Positions 15,001-25,000 of a DNA stretch of 64,000 bases are shown in pieces. The stretch comes from Crossaster papposus (taxonomy: Eukaryota > Echinodermata > Asteroidea > Velatida > Solasteridae), in contig JBAIAA010000804.1 of assembly GCA_037893245.1 (NCBI GenBank), positions 620,001-684,000 of the forward strand. Reading direction: 5' to 3'. How positions within the stretch are numbered: position 1 is the first letter of the stretch; every line of letters starts with the position of its first letter. The notes under the pieces were generated by a model. That model saw only the letters and a program-made list of their open reading frames with translations. It did not search any database and was not told the DNA's origin. A program made the position numbers and the translations under genes.

Positions 15001-15512
15001 AAAGAACCCAAACTGTGAGACTCATGCGTCAGGACACTGGCGGCATATGTCTATGCGACAATACACGTGTACATACATACACATAAGAAAACATGGCTGC
15101 GGATGAAGATAATTTTCTCGACTTATATCTGAGTTGCGAACCTCAACGTTGTTCGGGAATGAAGAGACACTCACCAGCTCGACATCTGAGCCAAAATATT
15201 GCCAAATTTTTCACTGGAAAGAACCCAAACTGTGAGACTCATGCGTCAGGCACTGGCGGCATAGGACTATAACATAACAGAAAGTAAACATGGCTGCGAA
15301 TGAGGATAATTTTTTGACTTATATCTGAGCTGCGAAACTTAACGTTGTTCGAGAATGAAAAGACACTCACCAGCTCGACATCTGAGCCAAAATGTTGCCA
15401 AATTTCTCACTGGAAAGAACCCCAACTGTCAGACCCATGCGTCAGGACACTGGCGGCATAGGCCTATGCGGAAATACACGTGCACATACATACACAGAAG
15501 AAAACATGGCTT
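1..15512. repeat. 217-bp satellite array (about 70 monomers, open at left edge)
   Basis: Near-identical units repeat every 217 bp from base 1 to about 15512, where sequence such as ACATGGCTTCGAATGAGG gives way to unrelated DNA. Two monomer classes are visible. Class A has GAGACAAAATATTGCCAG at mid-unit; class B has GAGCTAACATATCGCCAAAA (for example 1859, 3164, 5768, 6205, 8813, 9250). The left 9 kb is mostly class A and very homogeneous. From about 9.3 kb rightward class B dominates, units diverge, and shortened units appear (about 9690, 11790, 12570, 13990), as expected at an array edge. Most units carry the 12-bp palindrome CATAGGCCTATG and an ACACGTG box. Reading frames of about 113 codons recur every 217 bp. 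Because 217 is one more than a multiple of three, they rotate through the frames and do not form one protein. I call this non-coding satellite DNA. Confidence 0.95.
2957..9255. repeat. Higher-order repeat of about 3.04 kb within the satellite
   Basis: Distinctive variant monomers recur at a fixed long spacing. The variant with ACACAGACAGAAG and AATGCGGATAATTGTCTCG lies at about 3049, 6090 and 9135, spaced 3041 and 3045 bp. The class-B variant containing ACATACATAGACC recurs at about 1962, 5870 and 8915, the last two 3045 bp apart. Fourteen monomers of 217 bp equal 3038 bp, so the higher-order unit is about 14 monomers. Shorter secondary periods show in the right part: about 2086 bp between 9644 and 11730, and about 1427 bp between 13150 and 14577. 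Confidence 0.8.
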
Positions 15513-15593
15513 GTGAGTGGCGGGCTTGCTGGGTTCGTTGGATGGGGGGAGCTCCCATGGCACTTGGAATGTCATCACCACTGTCCTCATCCA

Positions 15594-15668
15594 CCAGGGG
15601 CCAATTTCATGGAGCTGCTAAGCACTAACATTTGCTTAACATAACAGCTCCATAACATTGGCCCCTGG
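15594..15668. mobile_element. 75-bp foldback MITE with Harbinger-like ends
   Basis: The left end CCAGGGGCCAATTTCATGG and the right end CCATAACATTGGCCCCTGG are near-perfect inverted repeats, and the termini make up most of the element. The ends resemble the terminal repeats of the full-length Harbinger at 40525-48403 (GGCCCAATTTCATAG...GCTGCTTAACG). It abuts the 3' end of the MADF pseudogene. The target duplication is ambiguous because the ends are palindromic. Confidence 0.7.
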
Positions 15669-16640
15669 TCAGACAACAACATGTTGACGATGGACATTGT
15701 ACTTGGCCTTGGACATGGTCAGCAGGCTGTCTCGAACGTAGTTTGCAATGCTGTTCGGGCTGTGATGGGCGGCTGGTGGGCTTTGGAGAGGTTCTTGGGA
15801 ATGGTGCCTGACTCAGCTACTATTTTCTGTAGGGACTCAAGGAGGGCGCTGTCCGGGTCCTGCAGAGGCCGCTTGCGTGAGGCTGAAGGGGGGATGAGGG
15901 GATAGGGGTAAGTTCATCCAGACCAATCTCTAGGTCTGTGCAGGCATTCTCGGCAGCACCAAGGTCTTCTCTGTGCTCTTGGATGGTTGTCTTCACCTGC
16001 ATAGACAAATAATAAAATCATAAGTAAAATGAATGCAAAAATGCATGCCAAAATGATTGCACATTTAATTGTCATCAAATGAATAAGGTCCAGAAAAAGT
16101 AAAATAATTGTATGCTGACACTTTGGAGAGACTCAGGACGGTGGCGAGTGACTGTCTTCAGGAAGTCAAACTTGTCGATGATCCAGTCCTCTCTCTCCAC
16201 GTATGGGGCACCATCTCCACTCTTCTTTTTGTCAAGGCGTGTGTGGATGTCACGCAATGACCGGAACCAGCCCTTGAGGGTCGCGGCTGTCTTATCCATC
16301 AGCTCAGCTTGGTCTTCCCAGTTCTTCTCTTTCTTGTTTTTCCGCCTGTAGTCATCTTCACATTCCACAGCACAGGGTTGTCGTGGATGAACTCAAGCAT
16401 GAGCTCCTCGTCGGCGATGCTGAGGTTGCAGGGGTTCTTCTTGGTTTTGTTCTTGTTCTTCTTCCCCTTGTAATCAGCCAGGCGGGAGGGGGTGGAGACA
16501 GATGACGAATTCGATGATTCACGAGGAGTTGGGGACCTAGGACTTGGGGACCTTGCTCGCCCACGAACATCAGGAACAATTACTGGCTCATCAGAAGAAG
16601 AATTATCATTAGTTGGCTCAAGCATAATCAACAGGTGTAT
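15669..16640 (-). pseudogene. MADF (Myb/SANT-like) domain gene, frameshifted
   Basis: Read on the minus strand from about 16640, the product has a Ser/Pro-rich N-terminus (RARSPSPRSPTPRESS), a basic KGKKNKNKTKKN stretch, then an MADF-like start, EELMLEFIHDNPVLWNV. A shift of one base at about 16362 moves the rest of the domain into another frame (DDYRRKNKKEKNW, then LKGWFRSLRDIHTRL). An intron of about 110 bp is likely between 16107 and 15998. The second exon reads in three successive frames (VKTTIQEHREDLG; then DSALLESLQKIVAESG; then NSIANYVRDSLLTMS) and stops at 15669-15671. MADF proteins are DNA-binding adaptors, and some are partners of PIF/Harbinger transposases. The indels argue for a dead copy, although assembly errors could imitate this. 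Confidence 0.7.
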
Positions 16641-16699
16641 CACTAGGTTTGGATGAGGATGAGGGTGGTGTCACTTGTCACGTGATAGGCGGCACGCTG

Positions 16700-16855
16700 G
16701 GCATGCGCTGTGAATACGCTACTCATACGCTACTAATACGCTATCCATACGCAGAGTACGCTGGTCATACGCTGACATTCGCTGGTCATACGCATACGCA
16801 GGCCATACGCTGGCCGTACGCTACTCATACGCTACTCATACGCTACAAATGGGTT
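16700..16855. repeat. Degenerate 11-bp minisatellite (CATACGCTACT type)
   Basis: About fourteen imperfect copies of a CATACGCTNNT-like unit occur in direct orientation, for example CATACGCTACTCATACGCT and GTCATACGCTGACATTCGCT. The tract lies just upstream of the minus-strand MADF pseudogene. No coding role is visible. Confidence 0.75.
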
Positions 16856-16924
16856 CAATACGGTAAGTATACGCACAATTTTGTAATTTTGAGGGGTTGA
16901 TAACTGTGTTCACGCTTAATTACG

Positions 16925-17288
16925 AGCAAAGGATCTTGCTTATAAACATAAATTGGAGGACCCAGCTACTTACAAGAGGGCGAAGTACGAATTGGAGAAG
17001 AGCATTAGTACTGTGCGGCTAAACGTAAATGTAGTCAGCGTTTAGAGGATAACTTGAACAGTAAGAACAGTCGGGATCTCTGGGCTGGTGTTTAGACTAT
17101 CACCAACGTACACCAGCCACAGATACTGCTGATGTTACATTGCCTGATCGTCTTAATAGATTTTACGCCCGATTTGATCGCGATAACGTTGAGGTTGGGA
17201 CTAGATTGCAACTACAAATACCACCCAGCAGAAACCGCCGTTCCCAGTACAGCCTAAAGATGTTTTGCGGGTTGTATCGGGTCTAAAC
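16925..17288 (+). mobile_element. LINE relic, segment 1 (upstream of the RT core)
   Basis: The plus strand encodes, with frameshifts and stops, YKHKLEDPATYKRAKYELEK, then NLNSKNSRDLWAG, then TLPDRLNRFYARFD, then PKDVLRVVSGLN. This is the typical spacer between endonuclease and reverse transcriptase in Jockey/CR1-like non-LTR retrotransposons. The RT core that should follow is missing; a TIR element begins at 17289 and LINE sequence resumes at 18756. The copy is dead. Confidence 0.7.
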
Positions 17289-18755
17289 TAGCCTTGGTCA
17301 AGGCATTTATCGTTACCCGTCCGTACGTACAGCGCAGCGGTAATCGGAGCTTAAACAACGACCTCACGCGGCCACTATTATATGCAAAGTAACTGATGAT
17401 ACTTGAACGACTTAGATCATTGGTTAAGTTGAGGTTTTGGGGGCGGTGCTCATTATGCTAATATATTAAGCTGACCTTTATAGTCGTTTTCTTATTGGTC
17501 GATCGTTGCGTAGAAACTGCATAATTTGAGCTATCGGTGAAAGGTCATAGCTAGCTCGCAAGTGTTTACGAACACCGCCATCGTGGACATATTTTATCGG
17601 AGAAAGTTGAGTGATTTTTACGAAGGCTTGTAGGAATTACACATGAAGATTTGAACTGTCTTGCTTGATTGGTGAGGGTCGCAGTTATGTTCGCTCGTTT
17701 TGCTGGGTATTTTCTTTAATGTTGACAATGTTATGGTCAAAACTAGTTGTGTTTAGCTGCTTTAGTTTAGAGTTTTTAACCGCGGTGACTGGAGAAGGCC
17801 GCGACTCTATTGAAACGTGTCGAACTCGGCCCTACATTATATCGCACGCATCTAATCCAGCTGATCTGAAAACCGGCCGTGGCTCGGTAAAACGCGAAAC
17901 TCTGATAATTAACTGCCTTGCCGGCTGAATTTTGCCAAGAAAATAATCTGAGGAGTTATTGAGGATATAAGACACTTGTCCCTGTTTAAATTACGATATT
18001 GCGATCACTTTGAAGGTTGGTTCTGCAGCCGTAAACATGCAACCTCCCCACGGCGTTGGACCATGCTTGGACCATACAATGTGGCGATAACGCACAGACC
18101 AGCATGCCTGGGTTAATGCCGATTATGCGGCGATAAGAAACTGACCGAACACGCTGAAAACTGACGCTGAGTTCCTGGCCGTACGTGCGAGCTCTGAGCA
18201 AAATGGGGCTCAGGCTGCCTGAAAAATGACAGATTTCCCATAACCTGTCGGCAAATTCACAAAAACACCGTGACCACGAAGAAAGGATTCTAATGGCCTT
18301 TCGCTGCTCGGGTCTAAAATCTTCGAGGGATAATATTTTCCCTGCAAAATTCAAACAACTCGACAGATCTTCGGACGACAGACGACGCTGAATATCTGCC
18401 ATTTTGTCTTAAATGTCATGCTGCATCAAATTTGATGAGGTCTGGATTCAACCGCGTTGTGATTGGACACTTCACATCTTAGCCCCGCCTATACTTATCT
18501 GTATTCGCATACGAGGTCATGCGCTAGATATGTGGCGCAAAATATAGGAAAAACATAAGATTTCAAAAACCCAATGATCCAAGGCGAAAAAGTAGCCTCA
18601 GTTGATTTGCATAAATAGTGGCCGTATGAGGTCGCTGTTCGCGCTGTATCTTTGCACGGGGCGCAAGCTAGCAGCATATGCGGGGCGCGCGCACAGTGTA
18701 TTTCTGGACGGATAACGACGGACGGATAACGACGAACTCGCCTTGACCAAGGCTA
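17289..18755. mobile_element. 1,467-bp TIR element inserted in the LINE relic
   Basis: The left end TAGCCTTGGTCAAGGC (17289-17304) is matched by the inverted right end GCCTTGACCAAGGCTA (18740-18755). The similarity continues inward as CGTTACCCGTCCGT against the complement of GGACGGATAACG, which is duplicated on the right. Flanking LINE sequence is not contiguous across it, so no target duplication can be shown. A relic of a RecQ-like helicase sits inside on the minus strand. The superfamily is undetermined. The outermost TAGCCTT...CAAGGC resembles the ends of the 174-bp element at 33645-33818. Confidence 0.6.
17986..18402 (-). pseudogene. RecQ-like SF2 helicase N-terminal fragment, frameshifted
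   Basis: The minus-strand ORF starts MADIQRRLSSEDLSSCL and reaches LEDFRPEQRKAIRIL, which resembles the F-x-L-R-P-E-Q-x-x-A-I Q-motif that opens RecQ-family helicases. The expected Walker A segment follows in a different frame, as VFVNLPTGYGKSVIFQAA and then a stop. The gene is therefore broken by at least one indel and one nonsense codon. It lies within the TIR element at 17289-18755, so it is either a captured host fragment or the remains of the element's own gene. Identification rests on motif I and the Q-motif only. Confidence 0.55.
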
Positions 18756-19661
18756 CCCACACACAGGAAGACCTACAACTCATCATGGACTGCTTTGCTA
18801 TACTTGGTCACGCTTTGGGCGTTCAATCAGGGGCCAATTTCATAAAACCTGAAAGCACACAAATGTGCTTAGCGCGAAAAAAAGTCTTACTCAGTAAAAA
18901 CAAGTTATCGACCAAAACACAACGTGGTTTTCATTCAAAGCAAAACAAAACAGCTGAATACCAGTCACAAACAATAAATATCAACTGACATGTTGGTTTG
19001 TAACTCTGTTTTTTTTCAATGAAGAATGTTCACGCTAAGCAAATGTTGGTGCTCACACGTTTTATGAAATTGGCCCCTGCTCAGCATTCAGAAGATTTCG
19101 TGAGCTTCTGTGGAATAGAATAGGCATAAGCTTGCAAACAAAGCTGCTTGTCTATCAAGCTGTAGTCCTGGATTCTAAGCTGTCTGCCTGTAGAACTTTG
19201 ACAACCTACAGCCGCCACATCAGAAAGCTAAATCACTTCCACCTTTCCTGTTTGCGCAAGATTTTACGCATCAGATGTCCAGACAAGGTCCCTGACACTA
19301 ATGTCCTCAAGCGAGCGGAATTGACCAGTGTGGGTGCTCTGATCATGAGAGCTCAGCTTCGCTGGTCAGATCATGTAGTACGAATGCCTGATGATCGAAT
19401 CCCCAAGAAGATATTCTATGGTGAACTAACATCAGATACAAAGATTGTCTTACAGCAGCCATAAAGCAATACAACATCAATGTGAGTAACCGGAACAGAA
19501 CATGCCCAGGATCGGACAGCATGGCAAAGGTCTTCCCACGAAGGTGCATCAATTAAGCTTTGAAGCCCGTCTCATCACGAAGGCTGAGCTGAAAAAAACA
19601 GCAACGGAAATCTTGTCAGCCACCCACCCCCTCCCCTTCCCCCGCCGATAATAATGTGTCC
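18756..19661 (+). mobile_element. LINE relic, segment 2 (3' part of RT and C-terminal region)
   Basis: After the TIR element the LINE resumes with THTQEDLQLIMDCFAI, a conserved RT-domain segment. A MITE interrupts it at 18828-19079. It then reads LLWNRIGISLQTKLLVYQA, TTYSRHIRKLNHFHLSCLRK, and LRWSDHVVRMPDDRIPKK, the standard C-terminal region of Jockey/CR1-like ORF2 proteins. About 60 residues are missing at the MITE junction and the reading frame breaks after about 19460. Segment 3 continues at 20879. Confidence 0.8.
18828..19079. mobile_element. 252-bp MITE with Harbinger-like terminal inverted repeats
   Basis: The left terminus CAGGGGCCAATTTCATAAAA and the right terminus TTTTATGAAATTGGCCCCTG are inverted repeats of about 21 bp. 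Subterminal GTGCTTAGCG and CGCTAAGCA motifs resemble those of the Harbinger at 40525-48403. It is inserted in the LINE relic. There is no ORF of note. Confidence 0.75.
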
Positions 19662-20878
19662 CATGGGCGGATACAGGGGGGGGGGGGTCCAAGGGGTCCG
19701 GACCCCCCTTTTTTCTTGAGTGAAAAAAAAAAAATATGTATTTCACCTAACAAGCAACGTACATACATGTACACGCATACATACGTGTATTATTCTCAAA
19801 CCACACACACAAAATAACAACCATATAGACTGTGATTTGACTTTTTTGGCTTAGTTTTTCGAGCCGCTAGTTTGTTTATTCCTTCTTATTGCATTTCAGG
19901 CAATTACATATTTTAATTTTGTTAACGCTTTCATAAGCTTGAACGGGGCAGGCTTGCCCCAAATGCCATGCTTGGCTCACCACTGGGCCTATTTACTTGG
20001 CAGACTTGCCAATAAAAACACTGGAATTTCACCGTTTGAAGTGACGGTTGAGTAGCCCCAGCAGAACGAGTGCAATAGGCGCTAACCACAGTGTTTATAT
20101 TTGTCACGTGACCTAAATTTAAGCTAAATTTATGTAAATTACTAAACACTAAATTGGAACAAACACGCCGCTTTTTCCACCGTTTGTAGAGACGGTCGGA
20201 ATAAACCCCGCTAGCACAAGCGGGCGTTTGGCGTGTAGTTTTTTAAAGATTAAACACAACTTGTAACATTTTATTTTAACATACAATTTTAAATTAAACT
20301 TACTTAATAACTATTAGGGCTTGTAATTTGTTTATTATTTTAAATGGAGTCATTGCCGGTCGCTCCCAGCCAAATCCTGCCTATGTTAAGTATGCCTAAG
20401 GTTTATGACCAATTAACCGTTACCTCATTTTACACGTAGTGTGAGTCAGTGTGCGCTGTTTTTAAATCCAAACTTCCAATACCGGTATCCATAATATACT
20501 CCTCTGGTCAAAATTTATTTCAAGTTATCATTCCAGCAAAAAATTGTAAATATTAGATTTAAAAAAAAAATGGTATAAAAATCAGGCTTCATATTGCCAC
20601 AACATTAACAAAAAATAGGTAGAAATTGGCCTCAGATTGCGCCAGAGAGCACCTAATAAACCAAAAAATTTCAGGGCCCTTAAGCGGGCCCTGAACCCCG
20701 GCCGCAGGGACTTCGCGCTACGCGCTCGTCATGTGCGCTTCGCGTACATGCTTCCCAGTTACATGTACTCAAATTGTTACACACCAACATTTTTTTTTTA
20801 CACACCCAATTCACAAAATCCTGCCTAAGACCTTGGGTGGACCCCCCCCCCTTTAAAAAAATCCTGGATCCGCCCATG
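19662..20878. mobile_element. 1,217-bp non-autonomous DNA transposon with 5-bp TSD
   Basis: The termini CATGGGCGGATACAGG (left) and CCTGGATCCGCCCATG (right) form an inverted repeat. The flanks carry a 5-bp direct duplication TGTCC at 19657-19661 and 20879-20883. Subterminal G-tracts (19676-19687) and C-tracts (20841-20851) are also inverted. The body is AT-rich with no coding capacity. The host sequence on each side belongs to the same LINE ORF, which independently fixes the ends. The superfamily is not identified. Confidence 0.8.
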
Positions 20879-21005
20879 TGTCCAGTGTGCGACCGCAACT
20901 TCCTGGCTAGAATTAGACTTAGTACCCATCAACGTACACACAACACCAACTAGTATGGAGATGTTGGCTGTCATCTTCGAGTTTCGAAGGACGAACTATA
21001 TAATT
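20879..21005 (+). mobile_element. LINE relic, segment 3 (terminal zinc finger and 3' end)
   Basis: The plus strand reads CPVCDRNFLARIRLSTHQRTH before a TAG stop at 20952-20954, a C-x2-C...H-x3-H finger typical of the C-terminus of this LINE group. The tail CATCTTCGAGTTTCGAAGGACGAAC-type sequence is the usual 3' UTR of these elements. The first Cys/Pro codons lie in the TGTCC target duplication of the 1,217-bp transposon. Confidence 0.75.
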
Positions 21006-21754
21006 ATTCGCTAACATAAACGTGACGTGAAGATAAACCAGCACTGGCGTAAGTCATCGCAAATATGTGTCGCTTTTATTTTGGGGACTCAAGTCTTATT
21101 AACCTTCACTCGAGTCGAGTCATTCTGATGAGGGACTCGAGTCATTTGCCTGCAGTGACTTGAGTCGAGTCGAGTCACCAAAAACTGTGACTCTAGTCCG
21201 AGTCGAGTCGAGTCGAGTCATTGACTCGAGTCATGGATTTGCACAACTCTGATTTGCATATCGGGCAAATCAACGTGTCAAATATGCTGTCACTAGCGAG
21301 CTTTCGATTCGGGGCGGGAGACAAAGAGAACGGTAAGCCGAGCGAAAACATCGATCTGTGCATGCACGAAACCGAAGTACATGTCTCCGTCCTGTTGGGT
21401 TTGGGAATGGTTCTCGGATGAAATAGCGTCCGGTCTGTAAGCATAACGGAGCGGTATATTTTGTGAACTAGTAGGAGTTCCTTGTGTCATCAGGTGTTTT
21501 CTAAGACCTAGAAGTGAGCTGAAAACATATTTGGAATGCTAAGCACTCTTTACACGCTTATGTTTTCAACATTTCTTTAGTGTGATTTGGCTTATTTTTG
21601 CGCTCTTTTATGGAAAAATAGTTGGGGGGCAAAAAGTAAAAAACGTCACACATAATAGACAAATTATCTAAACTTCGTGGTTTTAAGTTCTTAATGGTTA
21701 TACAAATATGAAACAATTTCCACAAGATTTTGTAAATAGTGATAAACCATATTT
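21006..21754. repeat. Degenerate repeat spacer with (GAGTC)n tract
   Basis: Positions 21105-21240 are rich in GACTCGAGTC and GAGTCGAGTC units, a short imperfect satellite. Positions 21490-21650 contain GGTGTTTTCTAAGACCTAGA and a TTGGGGGG motif that recur, diverged, at 30948-31085 on the other side of the Helentron block. No gene is seen. Confidence 0.5.
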
Positions 21755-21986
21755 AGCTGTTTCGGCAATTCAGCCGAAACAGCTATTGTTTTTGTTAAAA
21801 ATTTTTTTTTTTTTTTAGCTGTTTCGGCATTTCAGCCGAAACAGCTATTGTTTTTGTTAAAGTTTTTTTAGCTGTTTCGGCAATTCAGCCGAAACAGCTA
21901 TTGTTTTTGTTAAAGTTTTTTTCTTTTTTTAGCTGTTTCGGCATTTCAGCCGAAACAGCTATTGTTTTCGTTAAAGTTTTTTTTAT

Positions 21987-22019
<33 letters not shown>

Positions 22020-25000
22020 CCACTTTCAGACTTTTTCTCATAGGATTTGTACACGTTTCGTTCAGCCAATACACTTTGACACTTTGGTAGATCCGATCGA
22101 CTTTAGACTTGGCATACATTTAGACAACCACGCAAGGACGGTCCTAGAAGAAATTCGTCGCGATTACGTCATTCATGGTCACGTGACGTCACGTTAAAGG
22201 TGCAATTTTTCCCCATAGGTTTTGTACACGTTTTCATCCAGACTATTGACTTTGACACTTTAGTAAATCCGATTGACCTAAAAGTTAGCACACACCTCAA
22301 CCACCATCCTCAGAAGGGCCAATATGAAAATCGCCATGATGACGTCATCGGGGGTCATGTGACGTCACATTAAAGGTTCAGTTTTTAGGAGCCTCTAACT
22401 CTGGAAGTACAAATCCGATTAGTGTCAAACTTGGTATACAGGTATTCCGGGATGTGTTATATACGAAAATTAAGGTGACGTCATAATGACGTCATAACGA
22501 CGTCATGTGACGTCACATTAAAGGTGTAGTTTTCCCCATACGATTTGTACACGTTTTTTCACCCGATATATATTTGGCACTTTGGTAAATCCGATCGACT
22601 TCAGACTTGGCTAGCTACTCTTAGCATACTACCCACGGATGATTCTAGAAGAAATTCGTCACGATTACGTCATTCATGGTCACGTGACGTCACGTTAAAG
22701 GTTTAGTTTTCCCCCTTAGGTTTTGTACACGTTTTCATCAAGACTATTGACTTCGACACTTTAGTAAATCCGATTGACCTAAAAGTTAGCGCACACCTCA
22801 ACCACCATCCTCAGAAGGGCCAATATGAAAATCGCCATGATGACGTCATCGGGGGTCATGTGACGTCACATTAAAGGTTCAGTTTTTAGGAGCCTCTAAC
22901 TCTGGAAGTACAAGTCCGATTAGTGTCAAACTTGGTATACAGGTATTCCGGGATGTGTTATATACGAAAATTAAGGTGACGTCATAATGACGTCATAACG
23001 ACGTCATGTGACGTCACATTAAAGGTGTAGTTTTCCCCATACGATTTGTACACGTTTTTTCACCCGATATATATTTGGCACTTTGGTAAATCCGATCGAC
23101 TTCAGACTTGGCTAGCTACTCTTAGCATACTACCCACGGATGATTCTAGAAGAAATTCGTCACGATTACGTCATTCGTGGTCACGTGACGTCACGTTAAA
23201 GGTTTAGTTTTCCCCCTTAGGTTTTGTACACGTTTTCATCAAGACTATTGACTTCGACACTTTAGTAAATCCGATTGACCTAAAAGTTAGCGCACACCTC
23301 AACCACCATCCTCAGAAGGGCCAATATGAAAATCGCCATGATGACGTCATCGGGGGTCATGTGACGTCACATTAAAGGTCAGTTTTTAGGACCCTCTATC
23401 TCTGGAAGTACAAGTCCGATTAGTGTCAAACTTGGTATACAGGTATTCCGGGATGTGTTATATACGAAAATTAAGGTGACGTCATAATGACGTCATAACG
23501 ACGTCGTGTGACGTCACATTAAAGGTGTAGTTTTCCCCATAAGATTTGTACACGTTTTTTCACCCGATATATATTTGGCACTTTGGTAAATCCGATCGAC
23601 TTCAGACTTGGCTAGCTACTCTTAGCATACTACCCACAGATGATTCTAGAATAAATTCGTCACGATTACGTCATTCGTGGTCACGTGACATCACGTTAAA
23701 GGTGCAGTTTTTTCCCCATAGGTTTTGTACACGTTTTTCTTCAGACTATTGACTTTGACACTTTGGTAAATCCGATCGACTTCCGACTTAGCACACACTT
23801 CGATCACCATCCCCAGGAGGGCCAAGATAAAAATCGTCATGATGACGTCTTCGTGGGTCATGTGACGTCACATTAAAGGTGCATTTTTTTGGACCCTCTA
23901 TCTCTGGAAGTACAGGTCCGATTGTGCTCAAACTTGGTTTACAGGTATTCCGGGATGTGCTATAAATATAAATGGAGGTGATGGCATGATGACGTCATCG
24001 GGTGTAATGTGGCGTCACCTTAAAGGTGTAGTTGTTAAGACCCTCTATCTCTAGAAGTACAGGTCCGATTGGGGTCAAACTTGGTACGCAAGTATTCCAG
24101 GATGTGTTACAGACGAAAATTAAGATGACATCATGATGACATCATTGGGTGTCATGTGACGTCGCATTAAAGTTTCAATTTTCCCCATAGGATTTGTACA
24201 CGTTTTTTCAACTAATATATCTTTGGCACTTGTGTAAATCCATCGACTTCAGACTTGGCACACACAAAAGACCACCACACACATATTGAAAGTAATTTTA
24301 GACACTCGAAACAGCTCTGTGTTTGTCCACAAACACATGTCTAGTTTCTTTTTTTTTTCCTTCTGTTTCAGACTATTCTCCATAGGATTTGTACACGTTT
24401 TTGGTTCAGCCAGTACACTTTGACACTTTGGTAGATCCGATCGACTTGAGACTTTGCATACTCTAAGACCACCACCCACAGATAGTCCTAGAAGAAATTC
24501 GTAACGATTACGTCATTCATGGTCACGTGACGTCACGTTAAAGGTGCAATTTTTTCCCATAGGTTTTGTACACGTTTTTCTTCAGACTATTGACTTTGAC
24601 ACTTTGGTAAATTCGATCGACTTGAGACTTAGCACAGACCTCGACCACCATCCTTAGGAGGGCCAAGAAAAAAAAAATCAAGATGACGTCATCGCGGGTC
24701 ATGTGACGTCACATTAAATGTGTAGTTTTTTAAGACCCTCTAACTCTGAAAGTACAAGTCCGGTTGGGGTCAAACTTGGTTTGCAAGTATTCGAGGATGT
24801 GTTATAGACGAAAATTAAGATGACGTAATTATGACATCATCGGGTGTCATGTGACGTCACATTAAAGGTTTAATTTTCTCCATAGGTTTTGTACACGTTT
24901 TTCTTCAAAATATTGAATTTTACACTTCTGTAAATTCGATCGACTTGAGACTTAGCACAGACCTCGACCACCATCCTTAGGAGGGCCAAGAAAAAAATAT

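Noticed and set aside
27-15106. Dozens of 70-133-residue ORFs in the first 15 kb that look like a tandem gene family
   Set aside because: They repeat exactly with the 217-bp period, rotate frame each unit and overlap one another. They are by-products of an open satellite monomer.
1-15512. CRISPR-like repeat-spacer array
   Set aside because: The whole 217-bp unit repeats with no unique spacers, and the window is eukaryotic.
18495-18786. Minus-strand ORFs of about 60 residues near 18.5-18.8 kb
   Set aside because: They overlap the right TIR and LINE junction, and neither has a motif or codon pattern supporting a gene.
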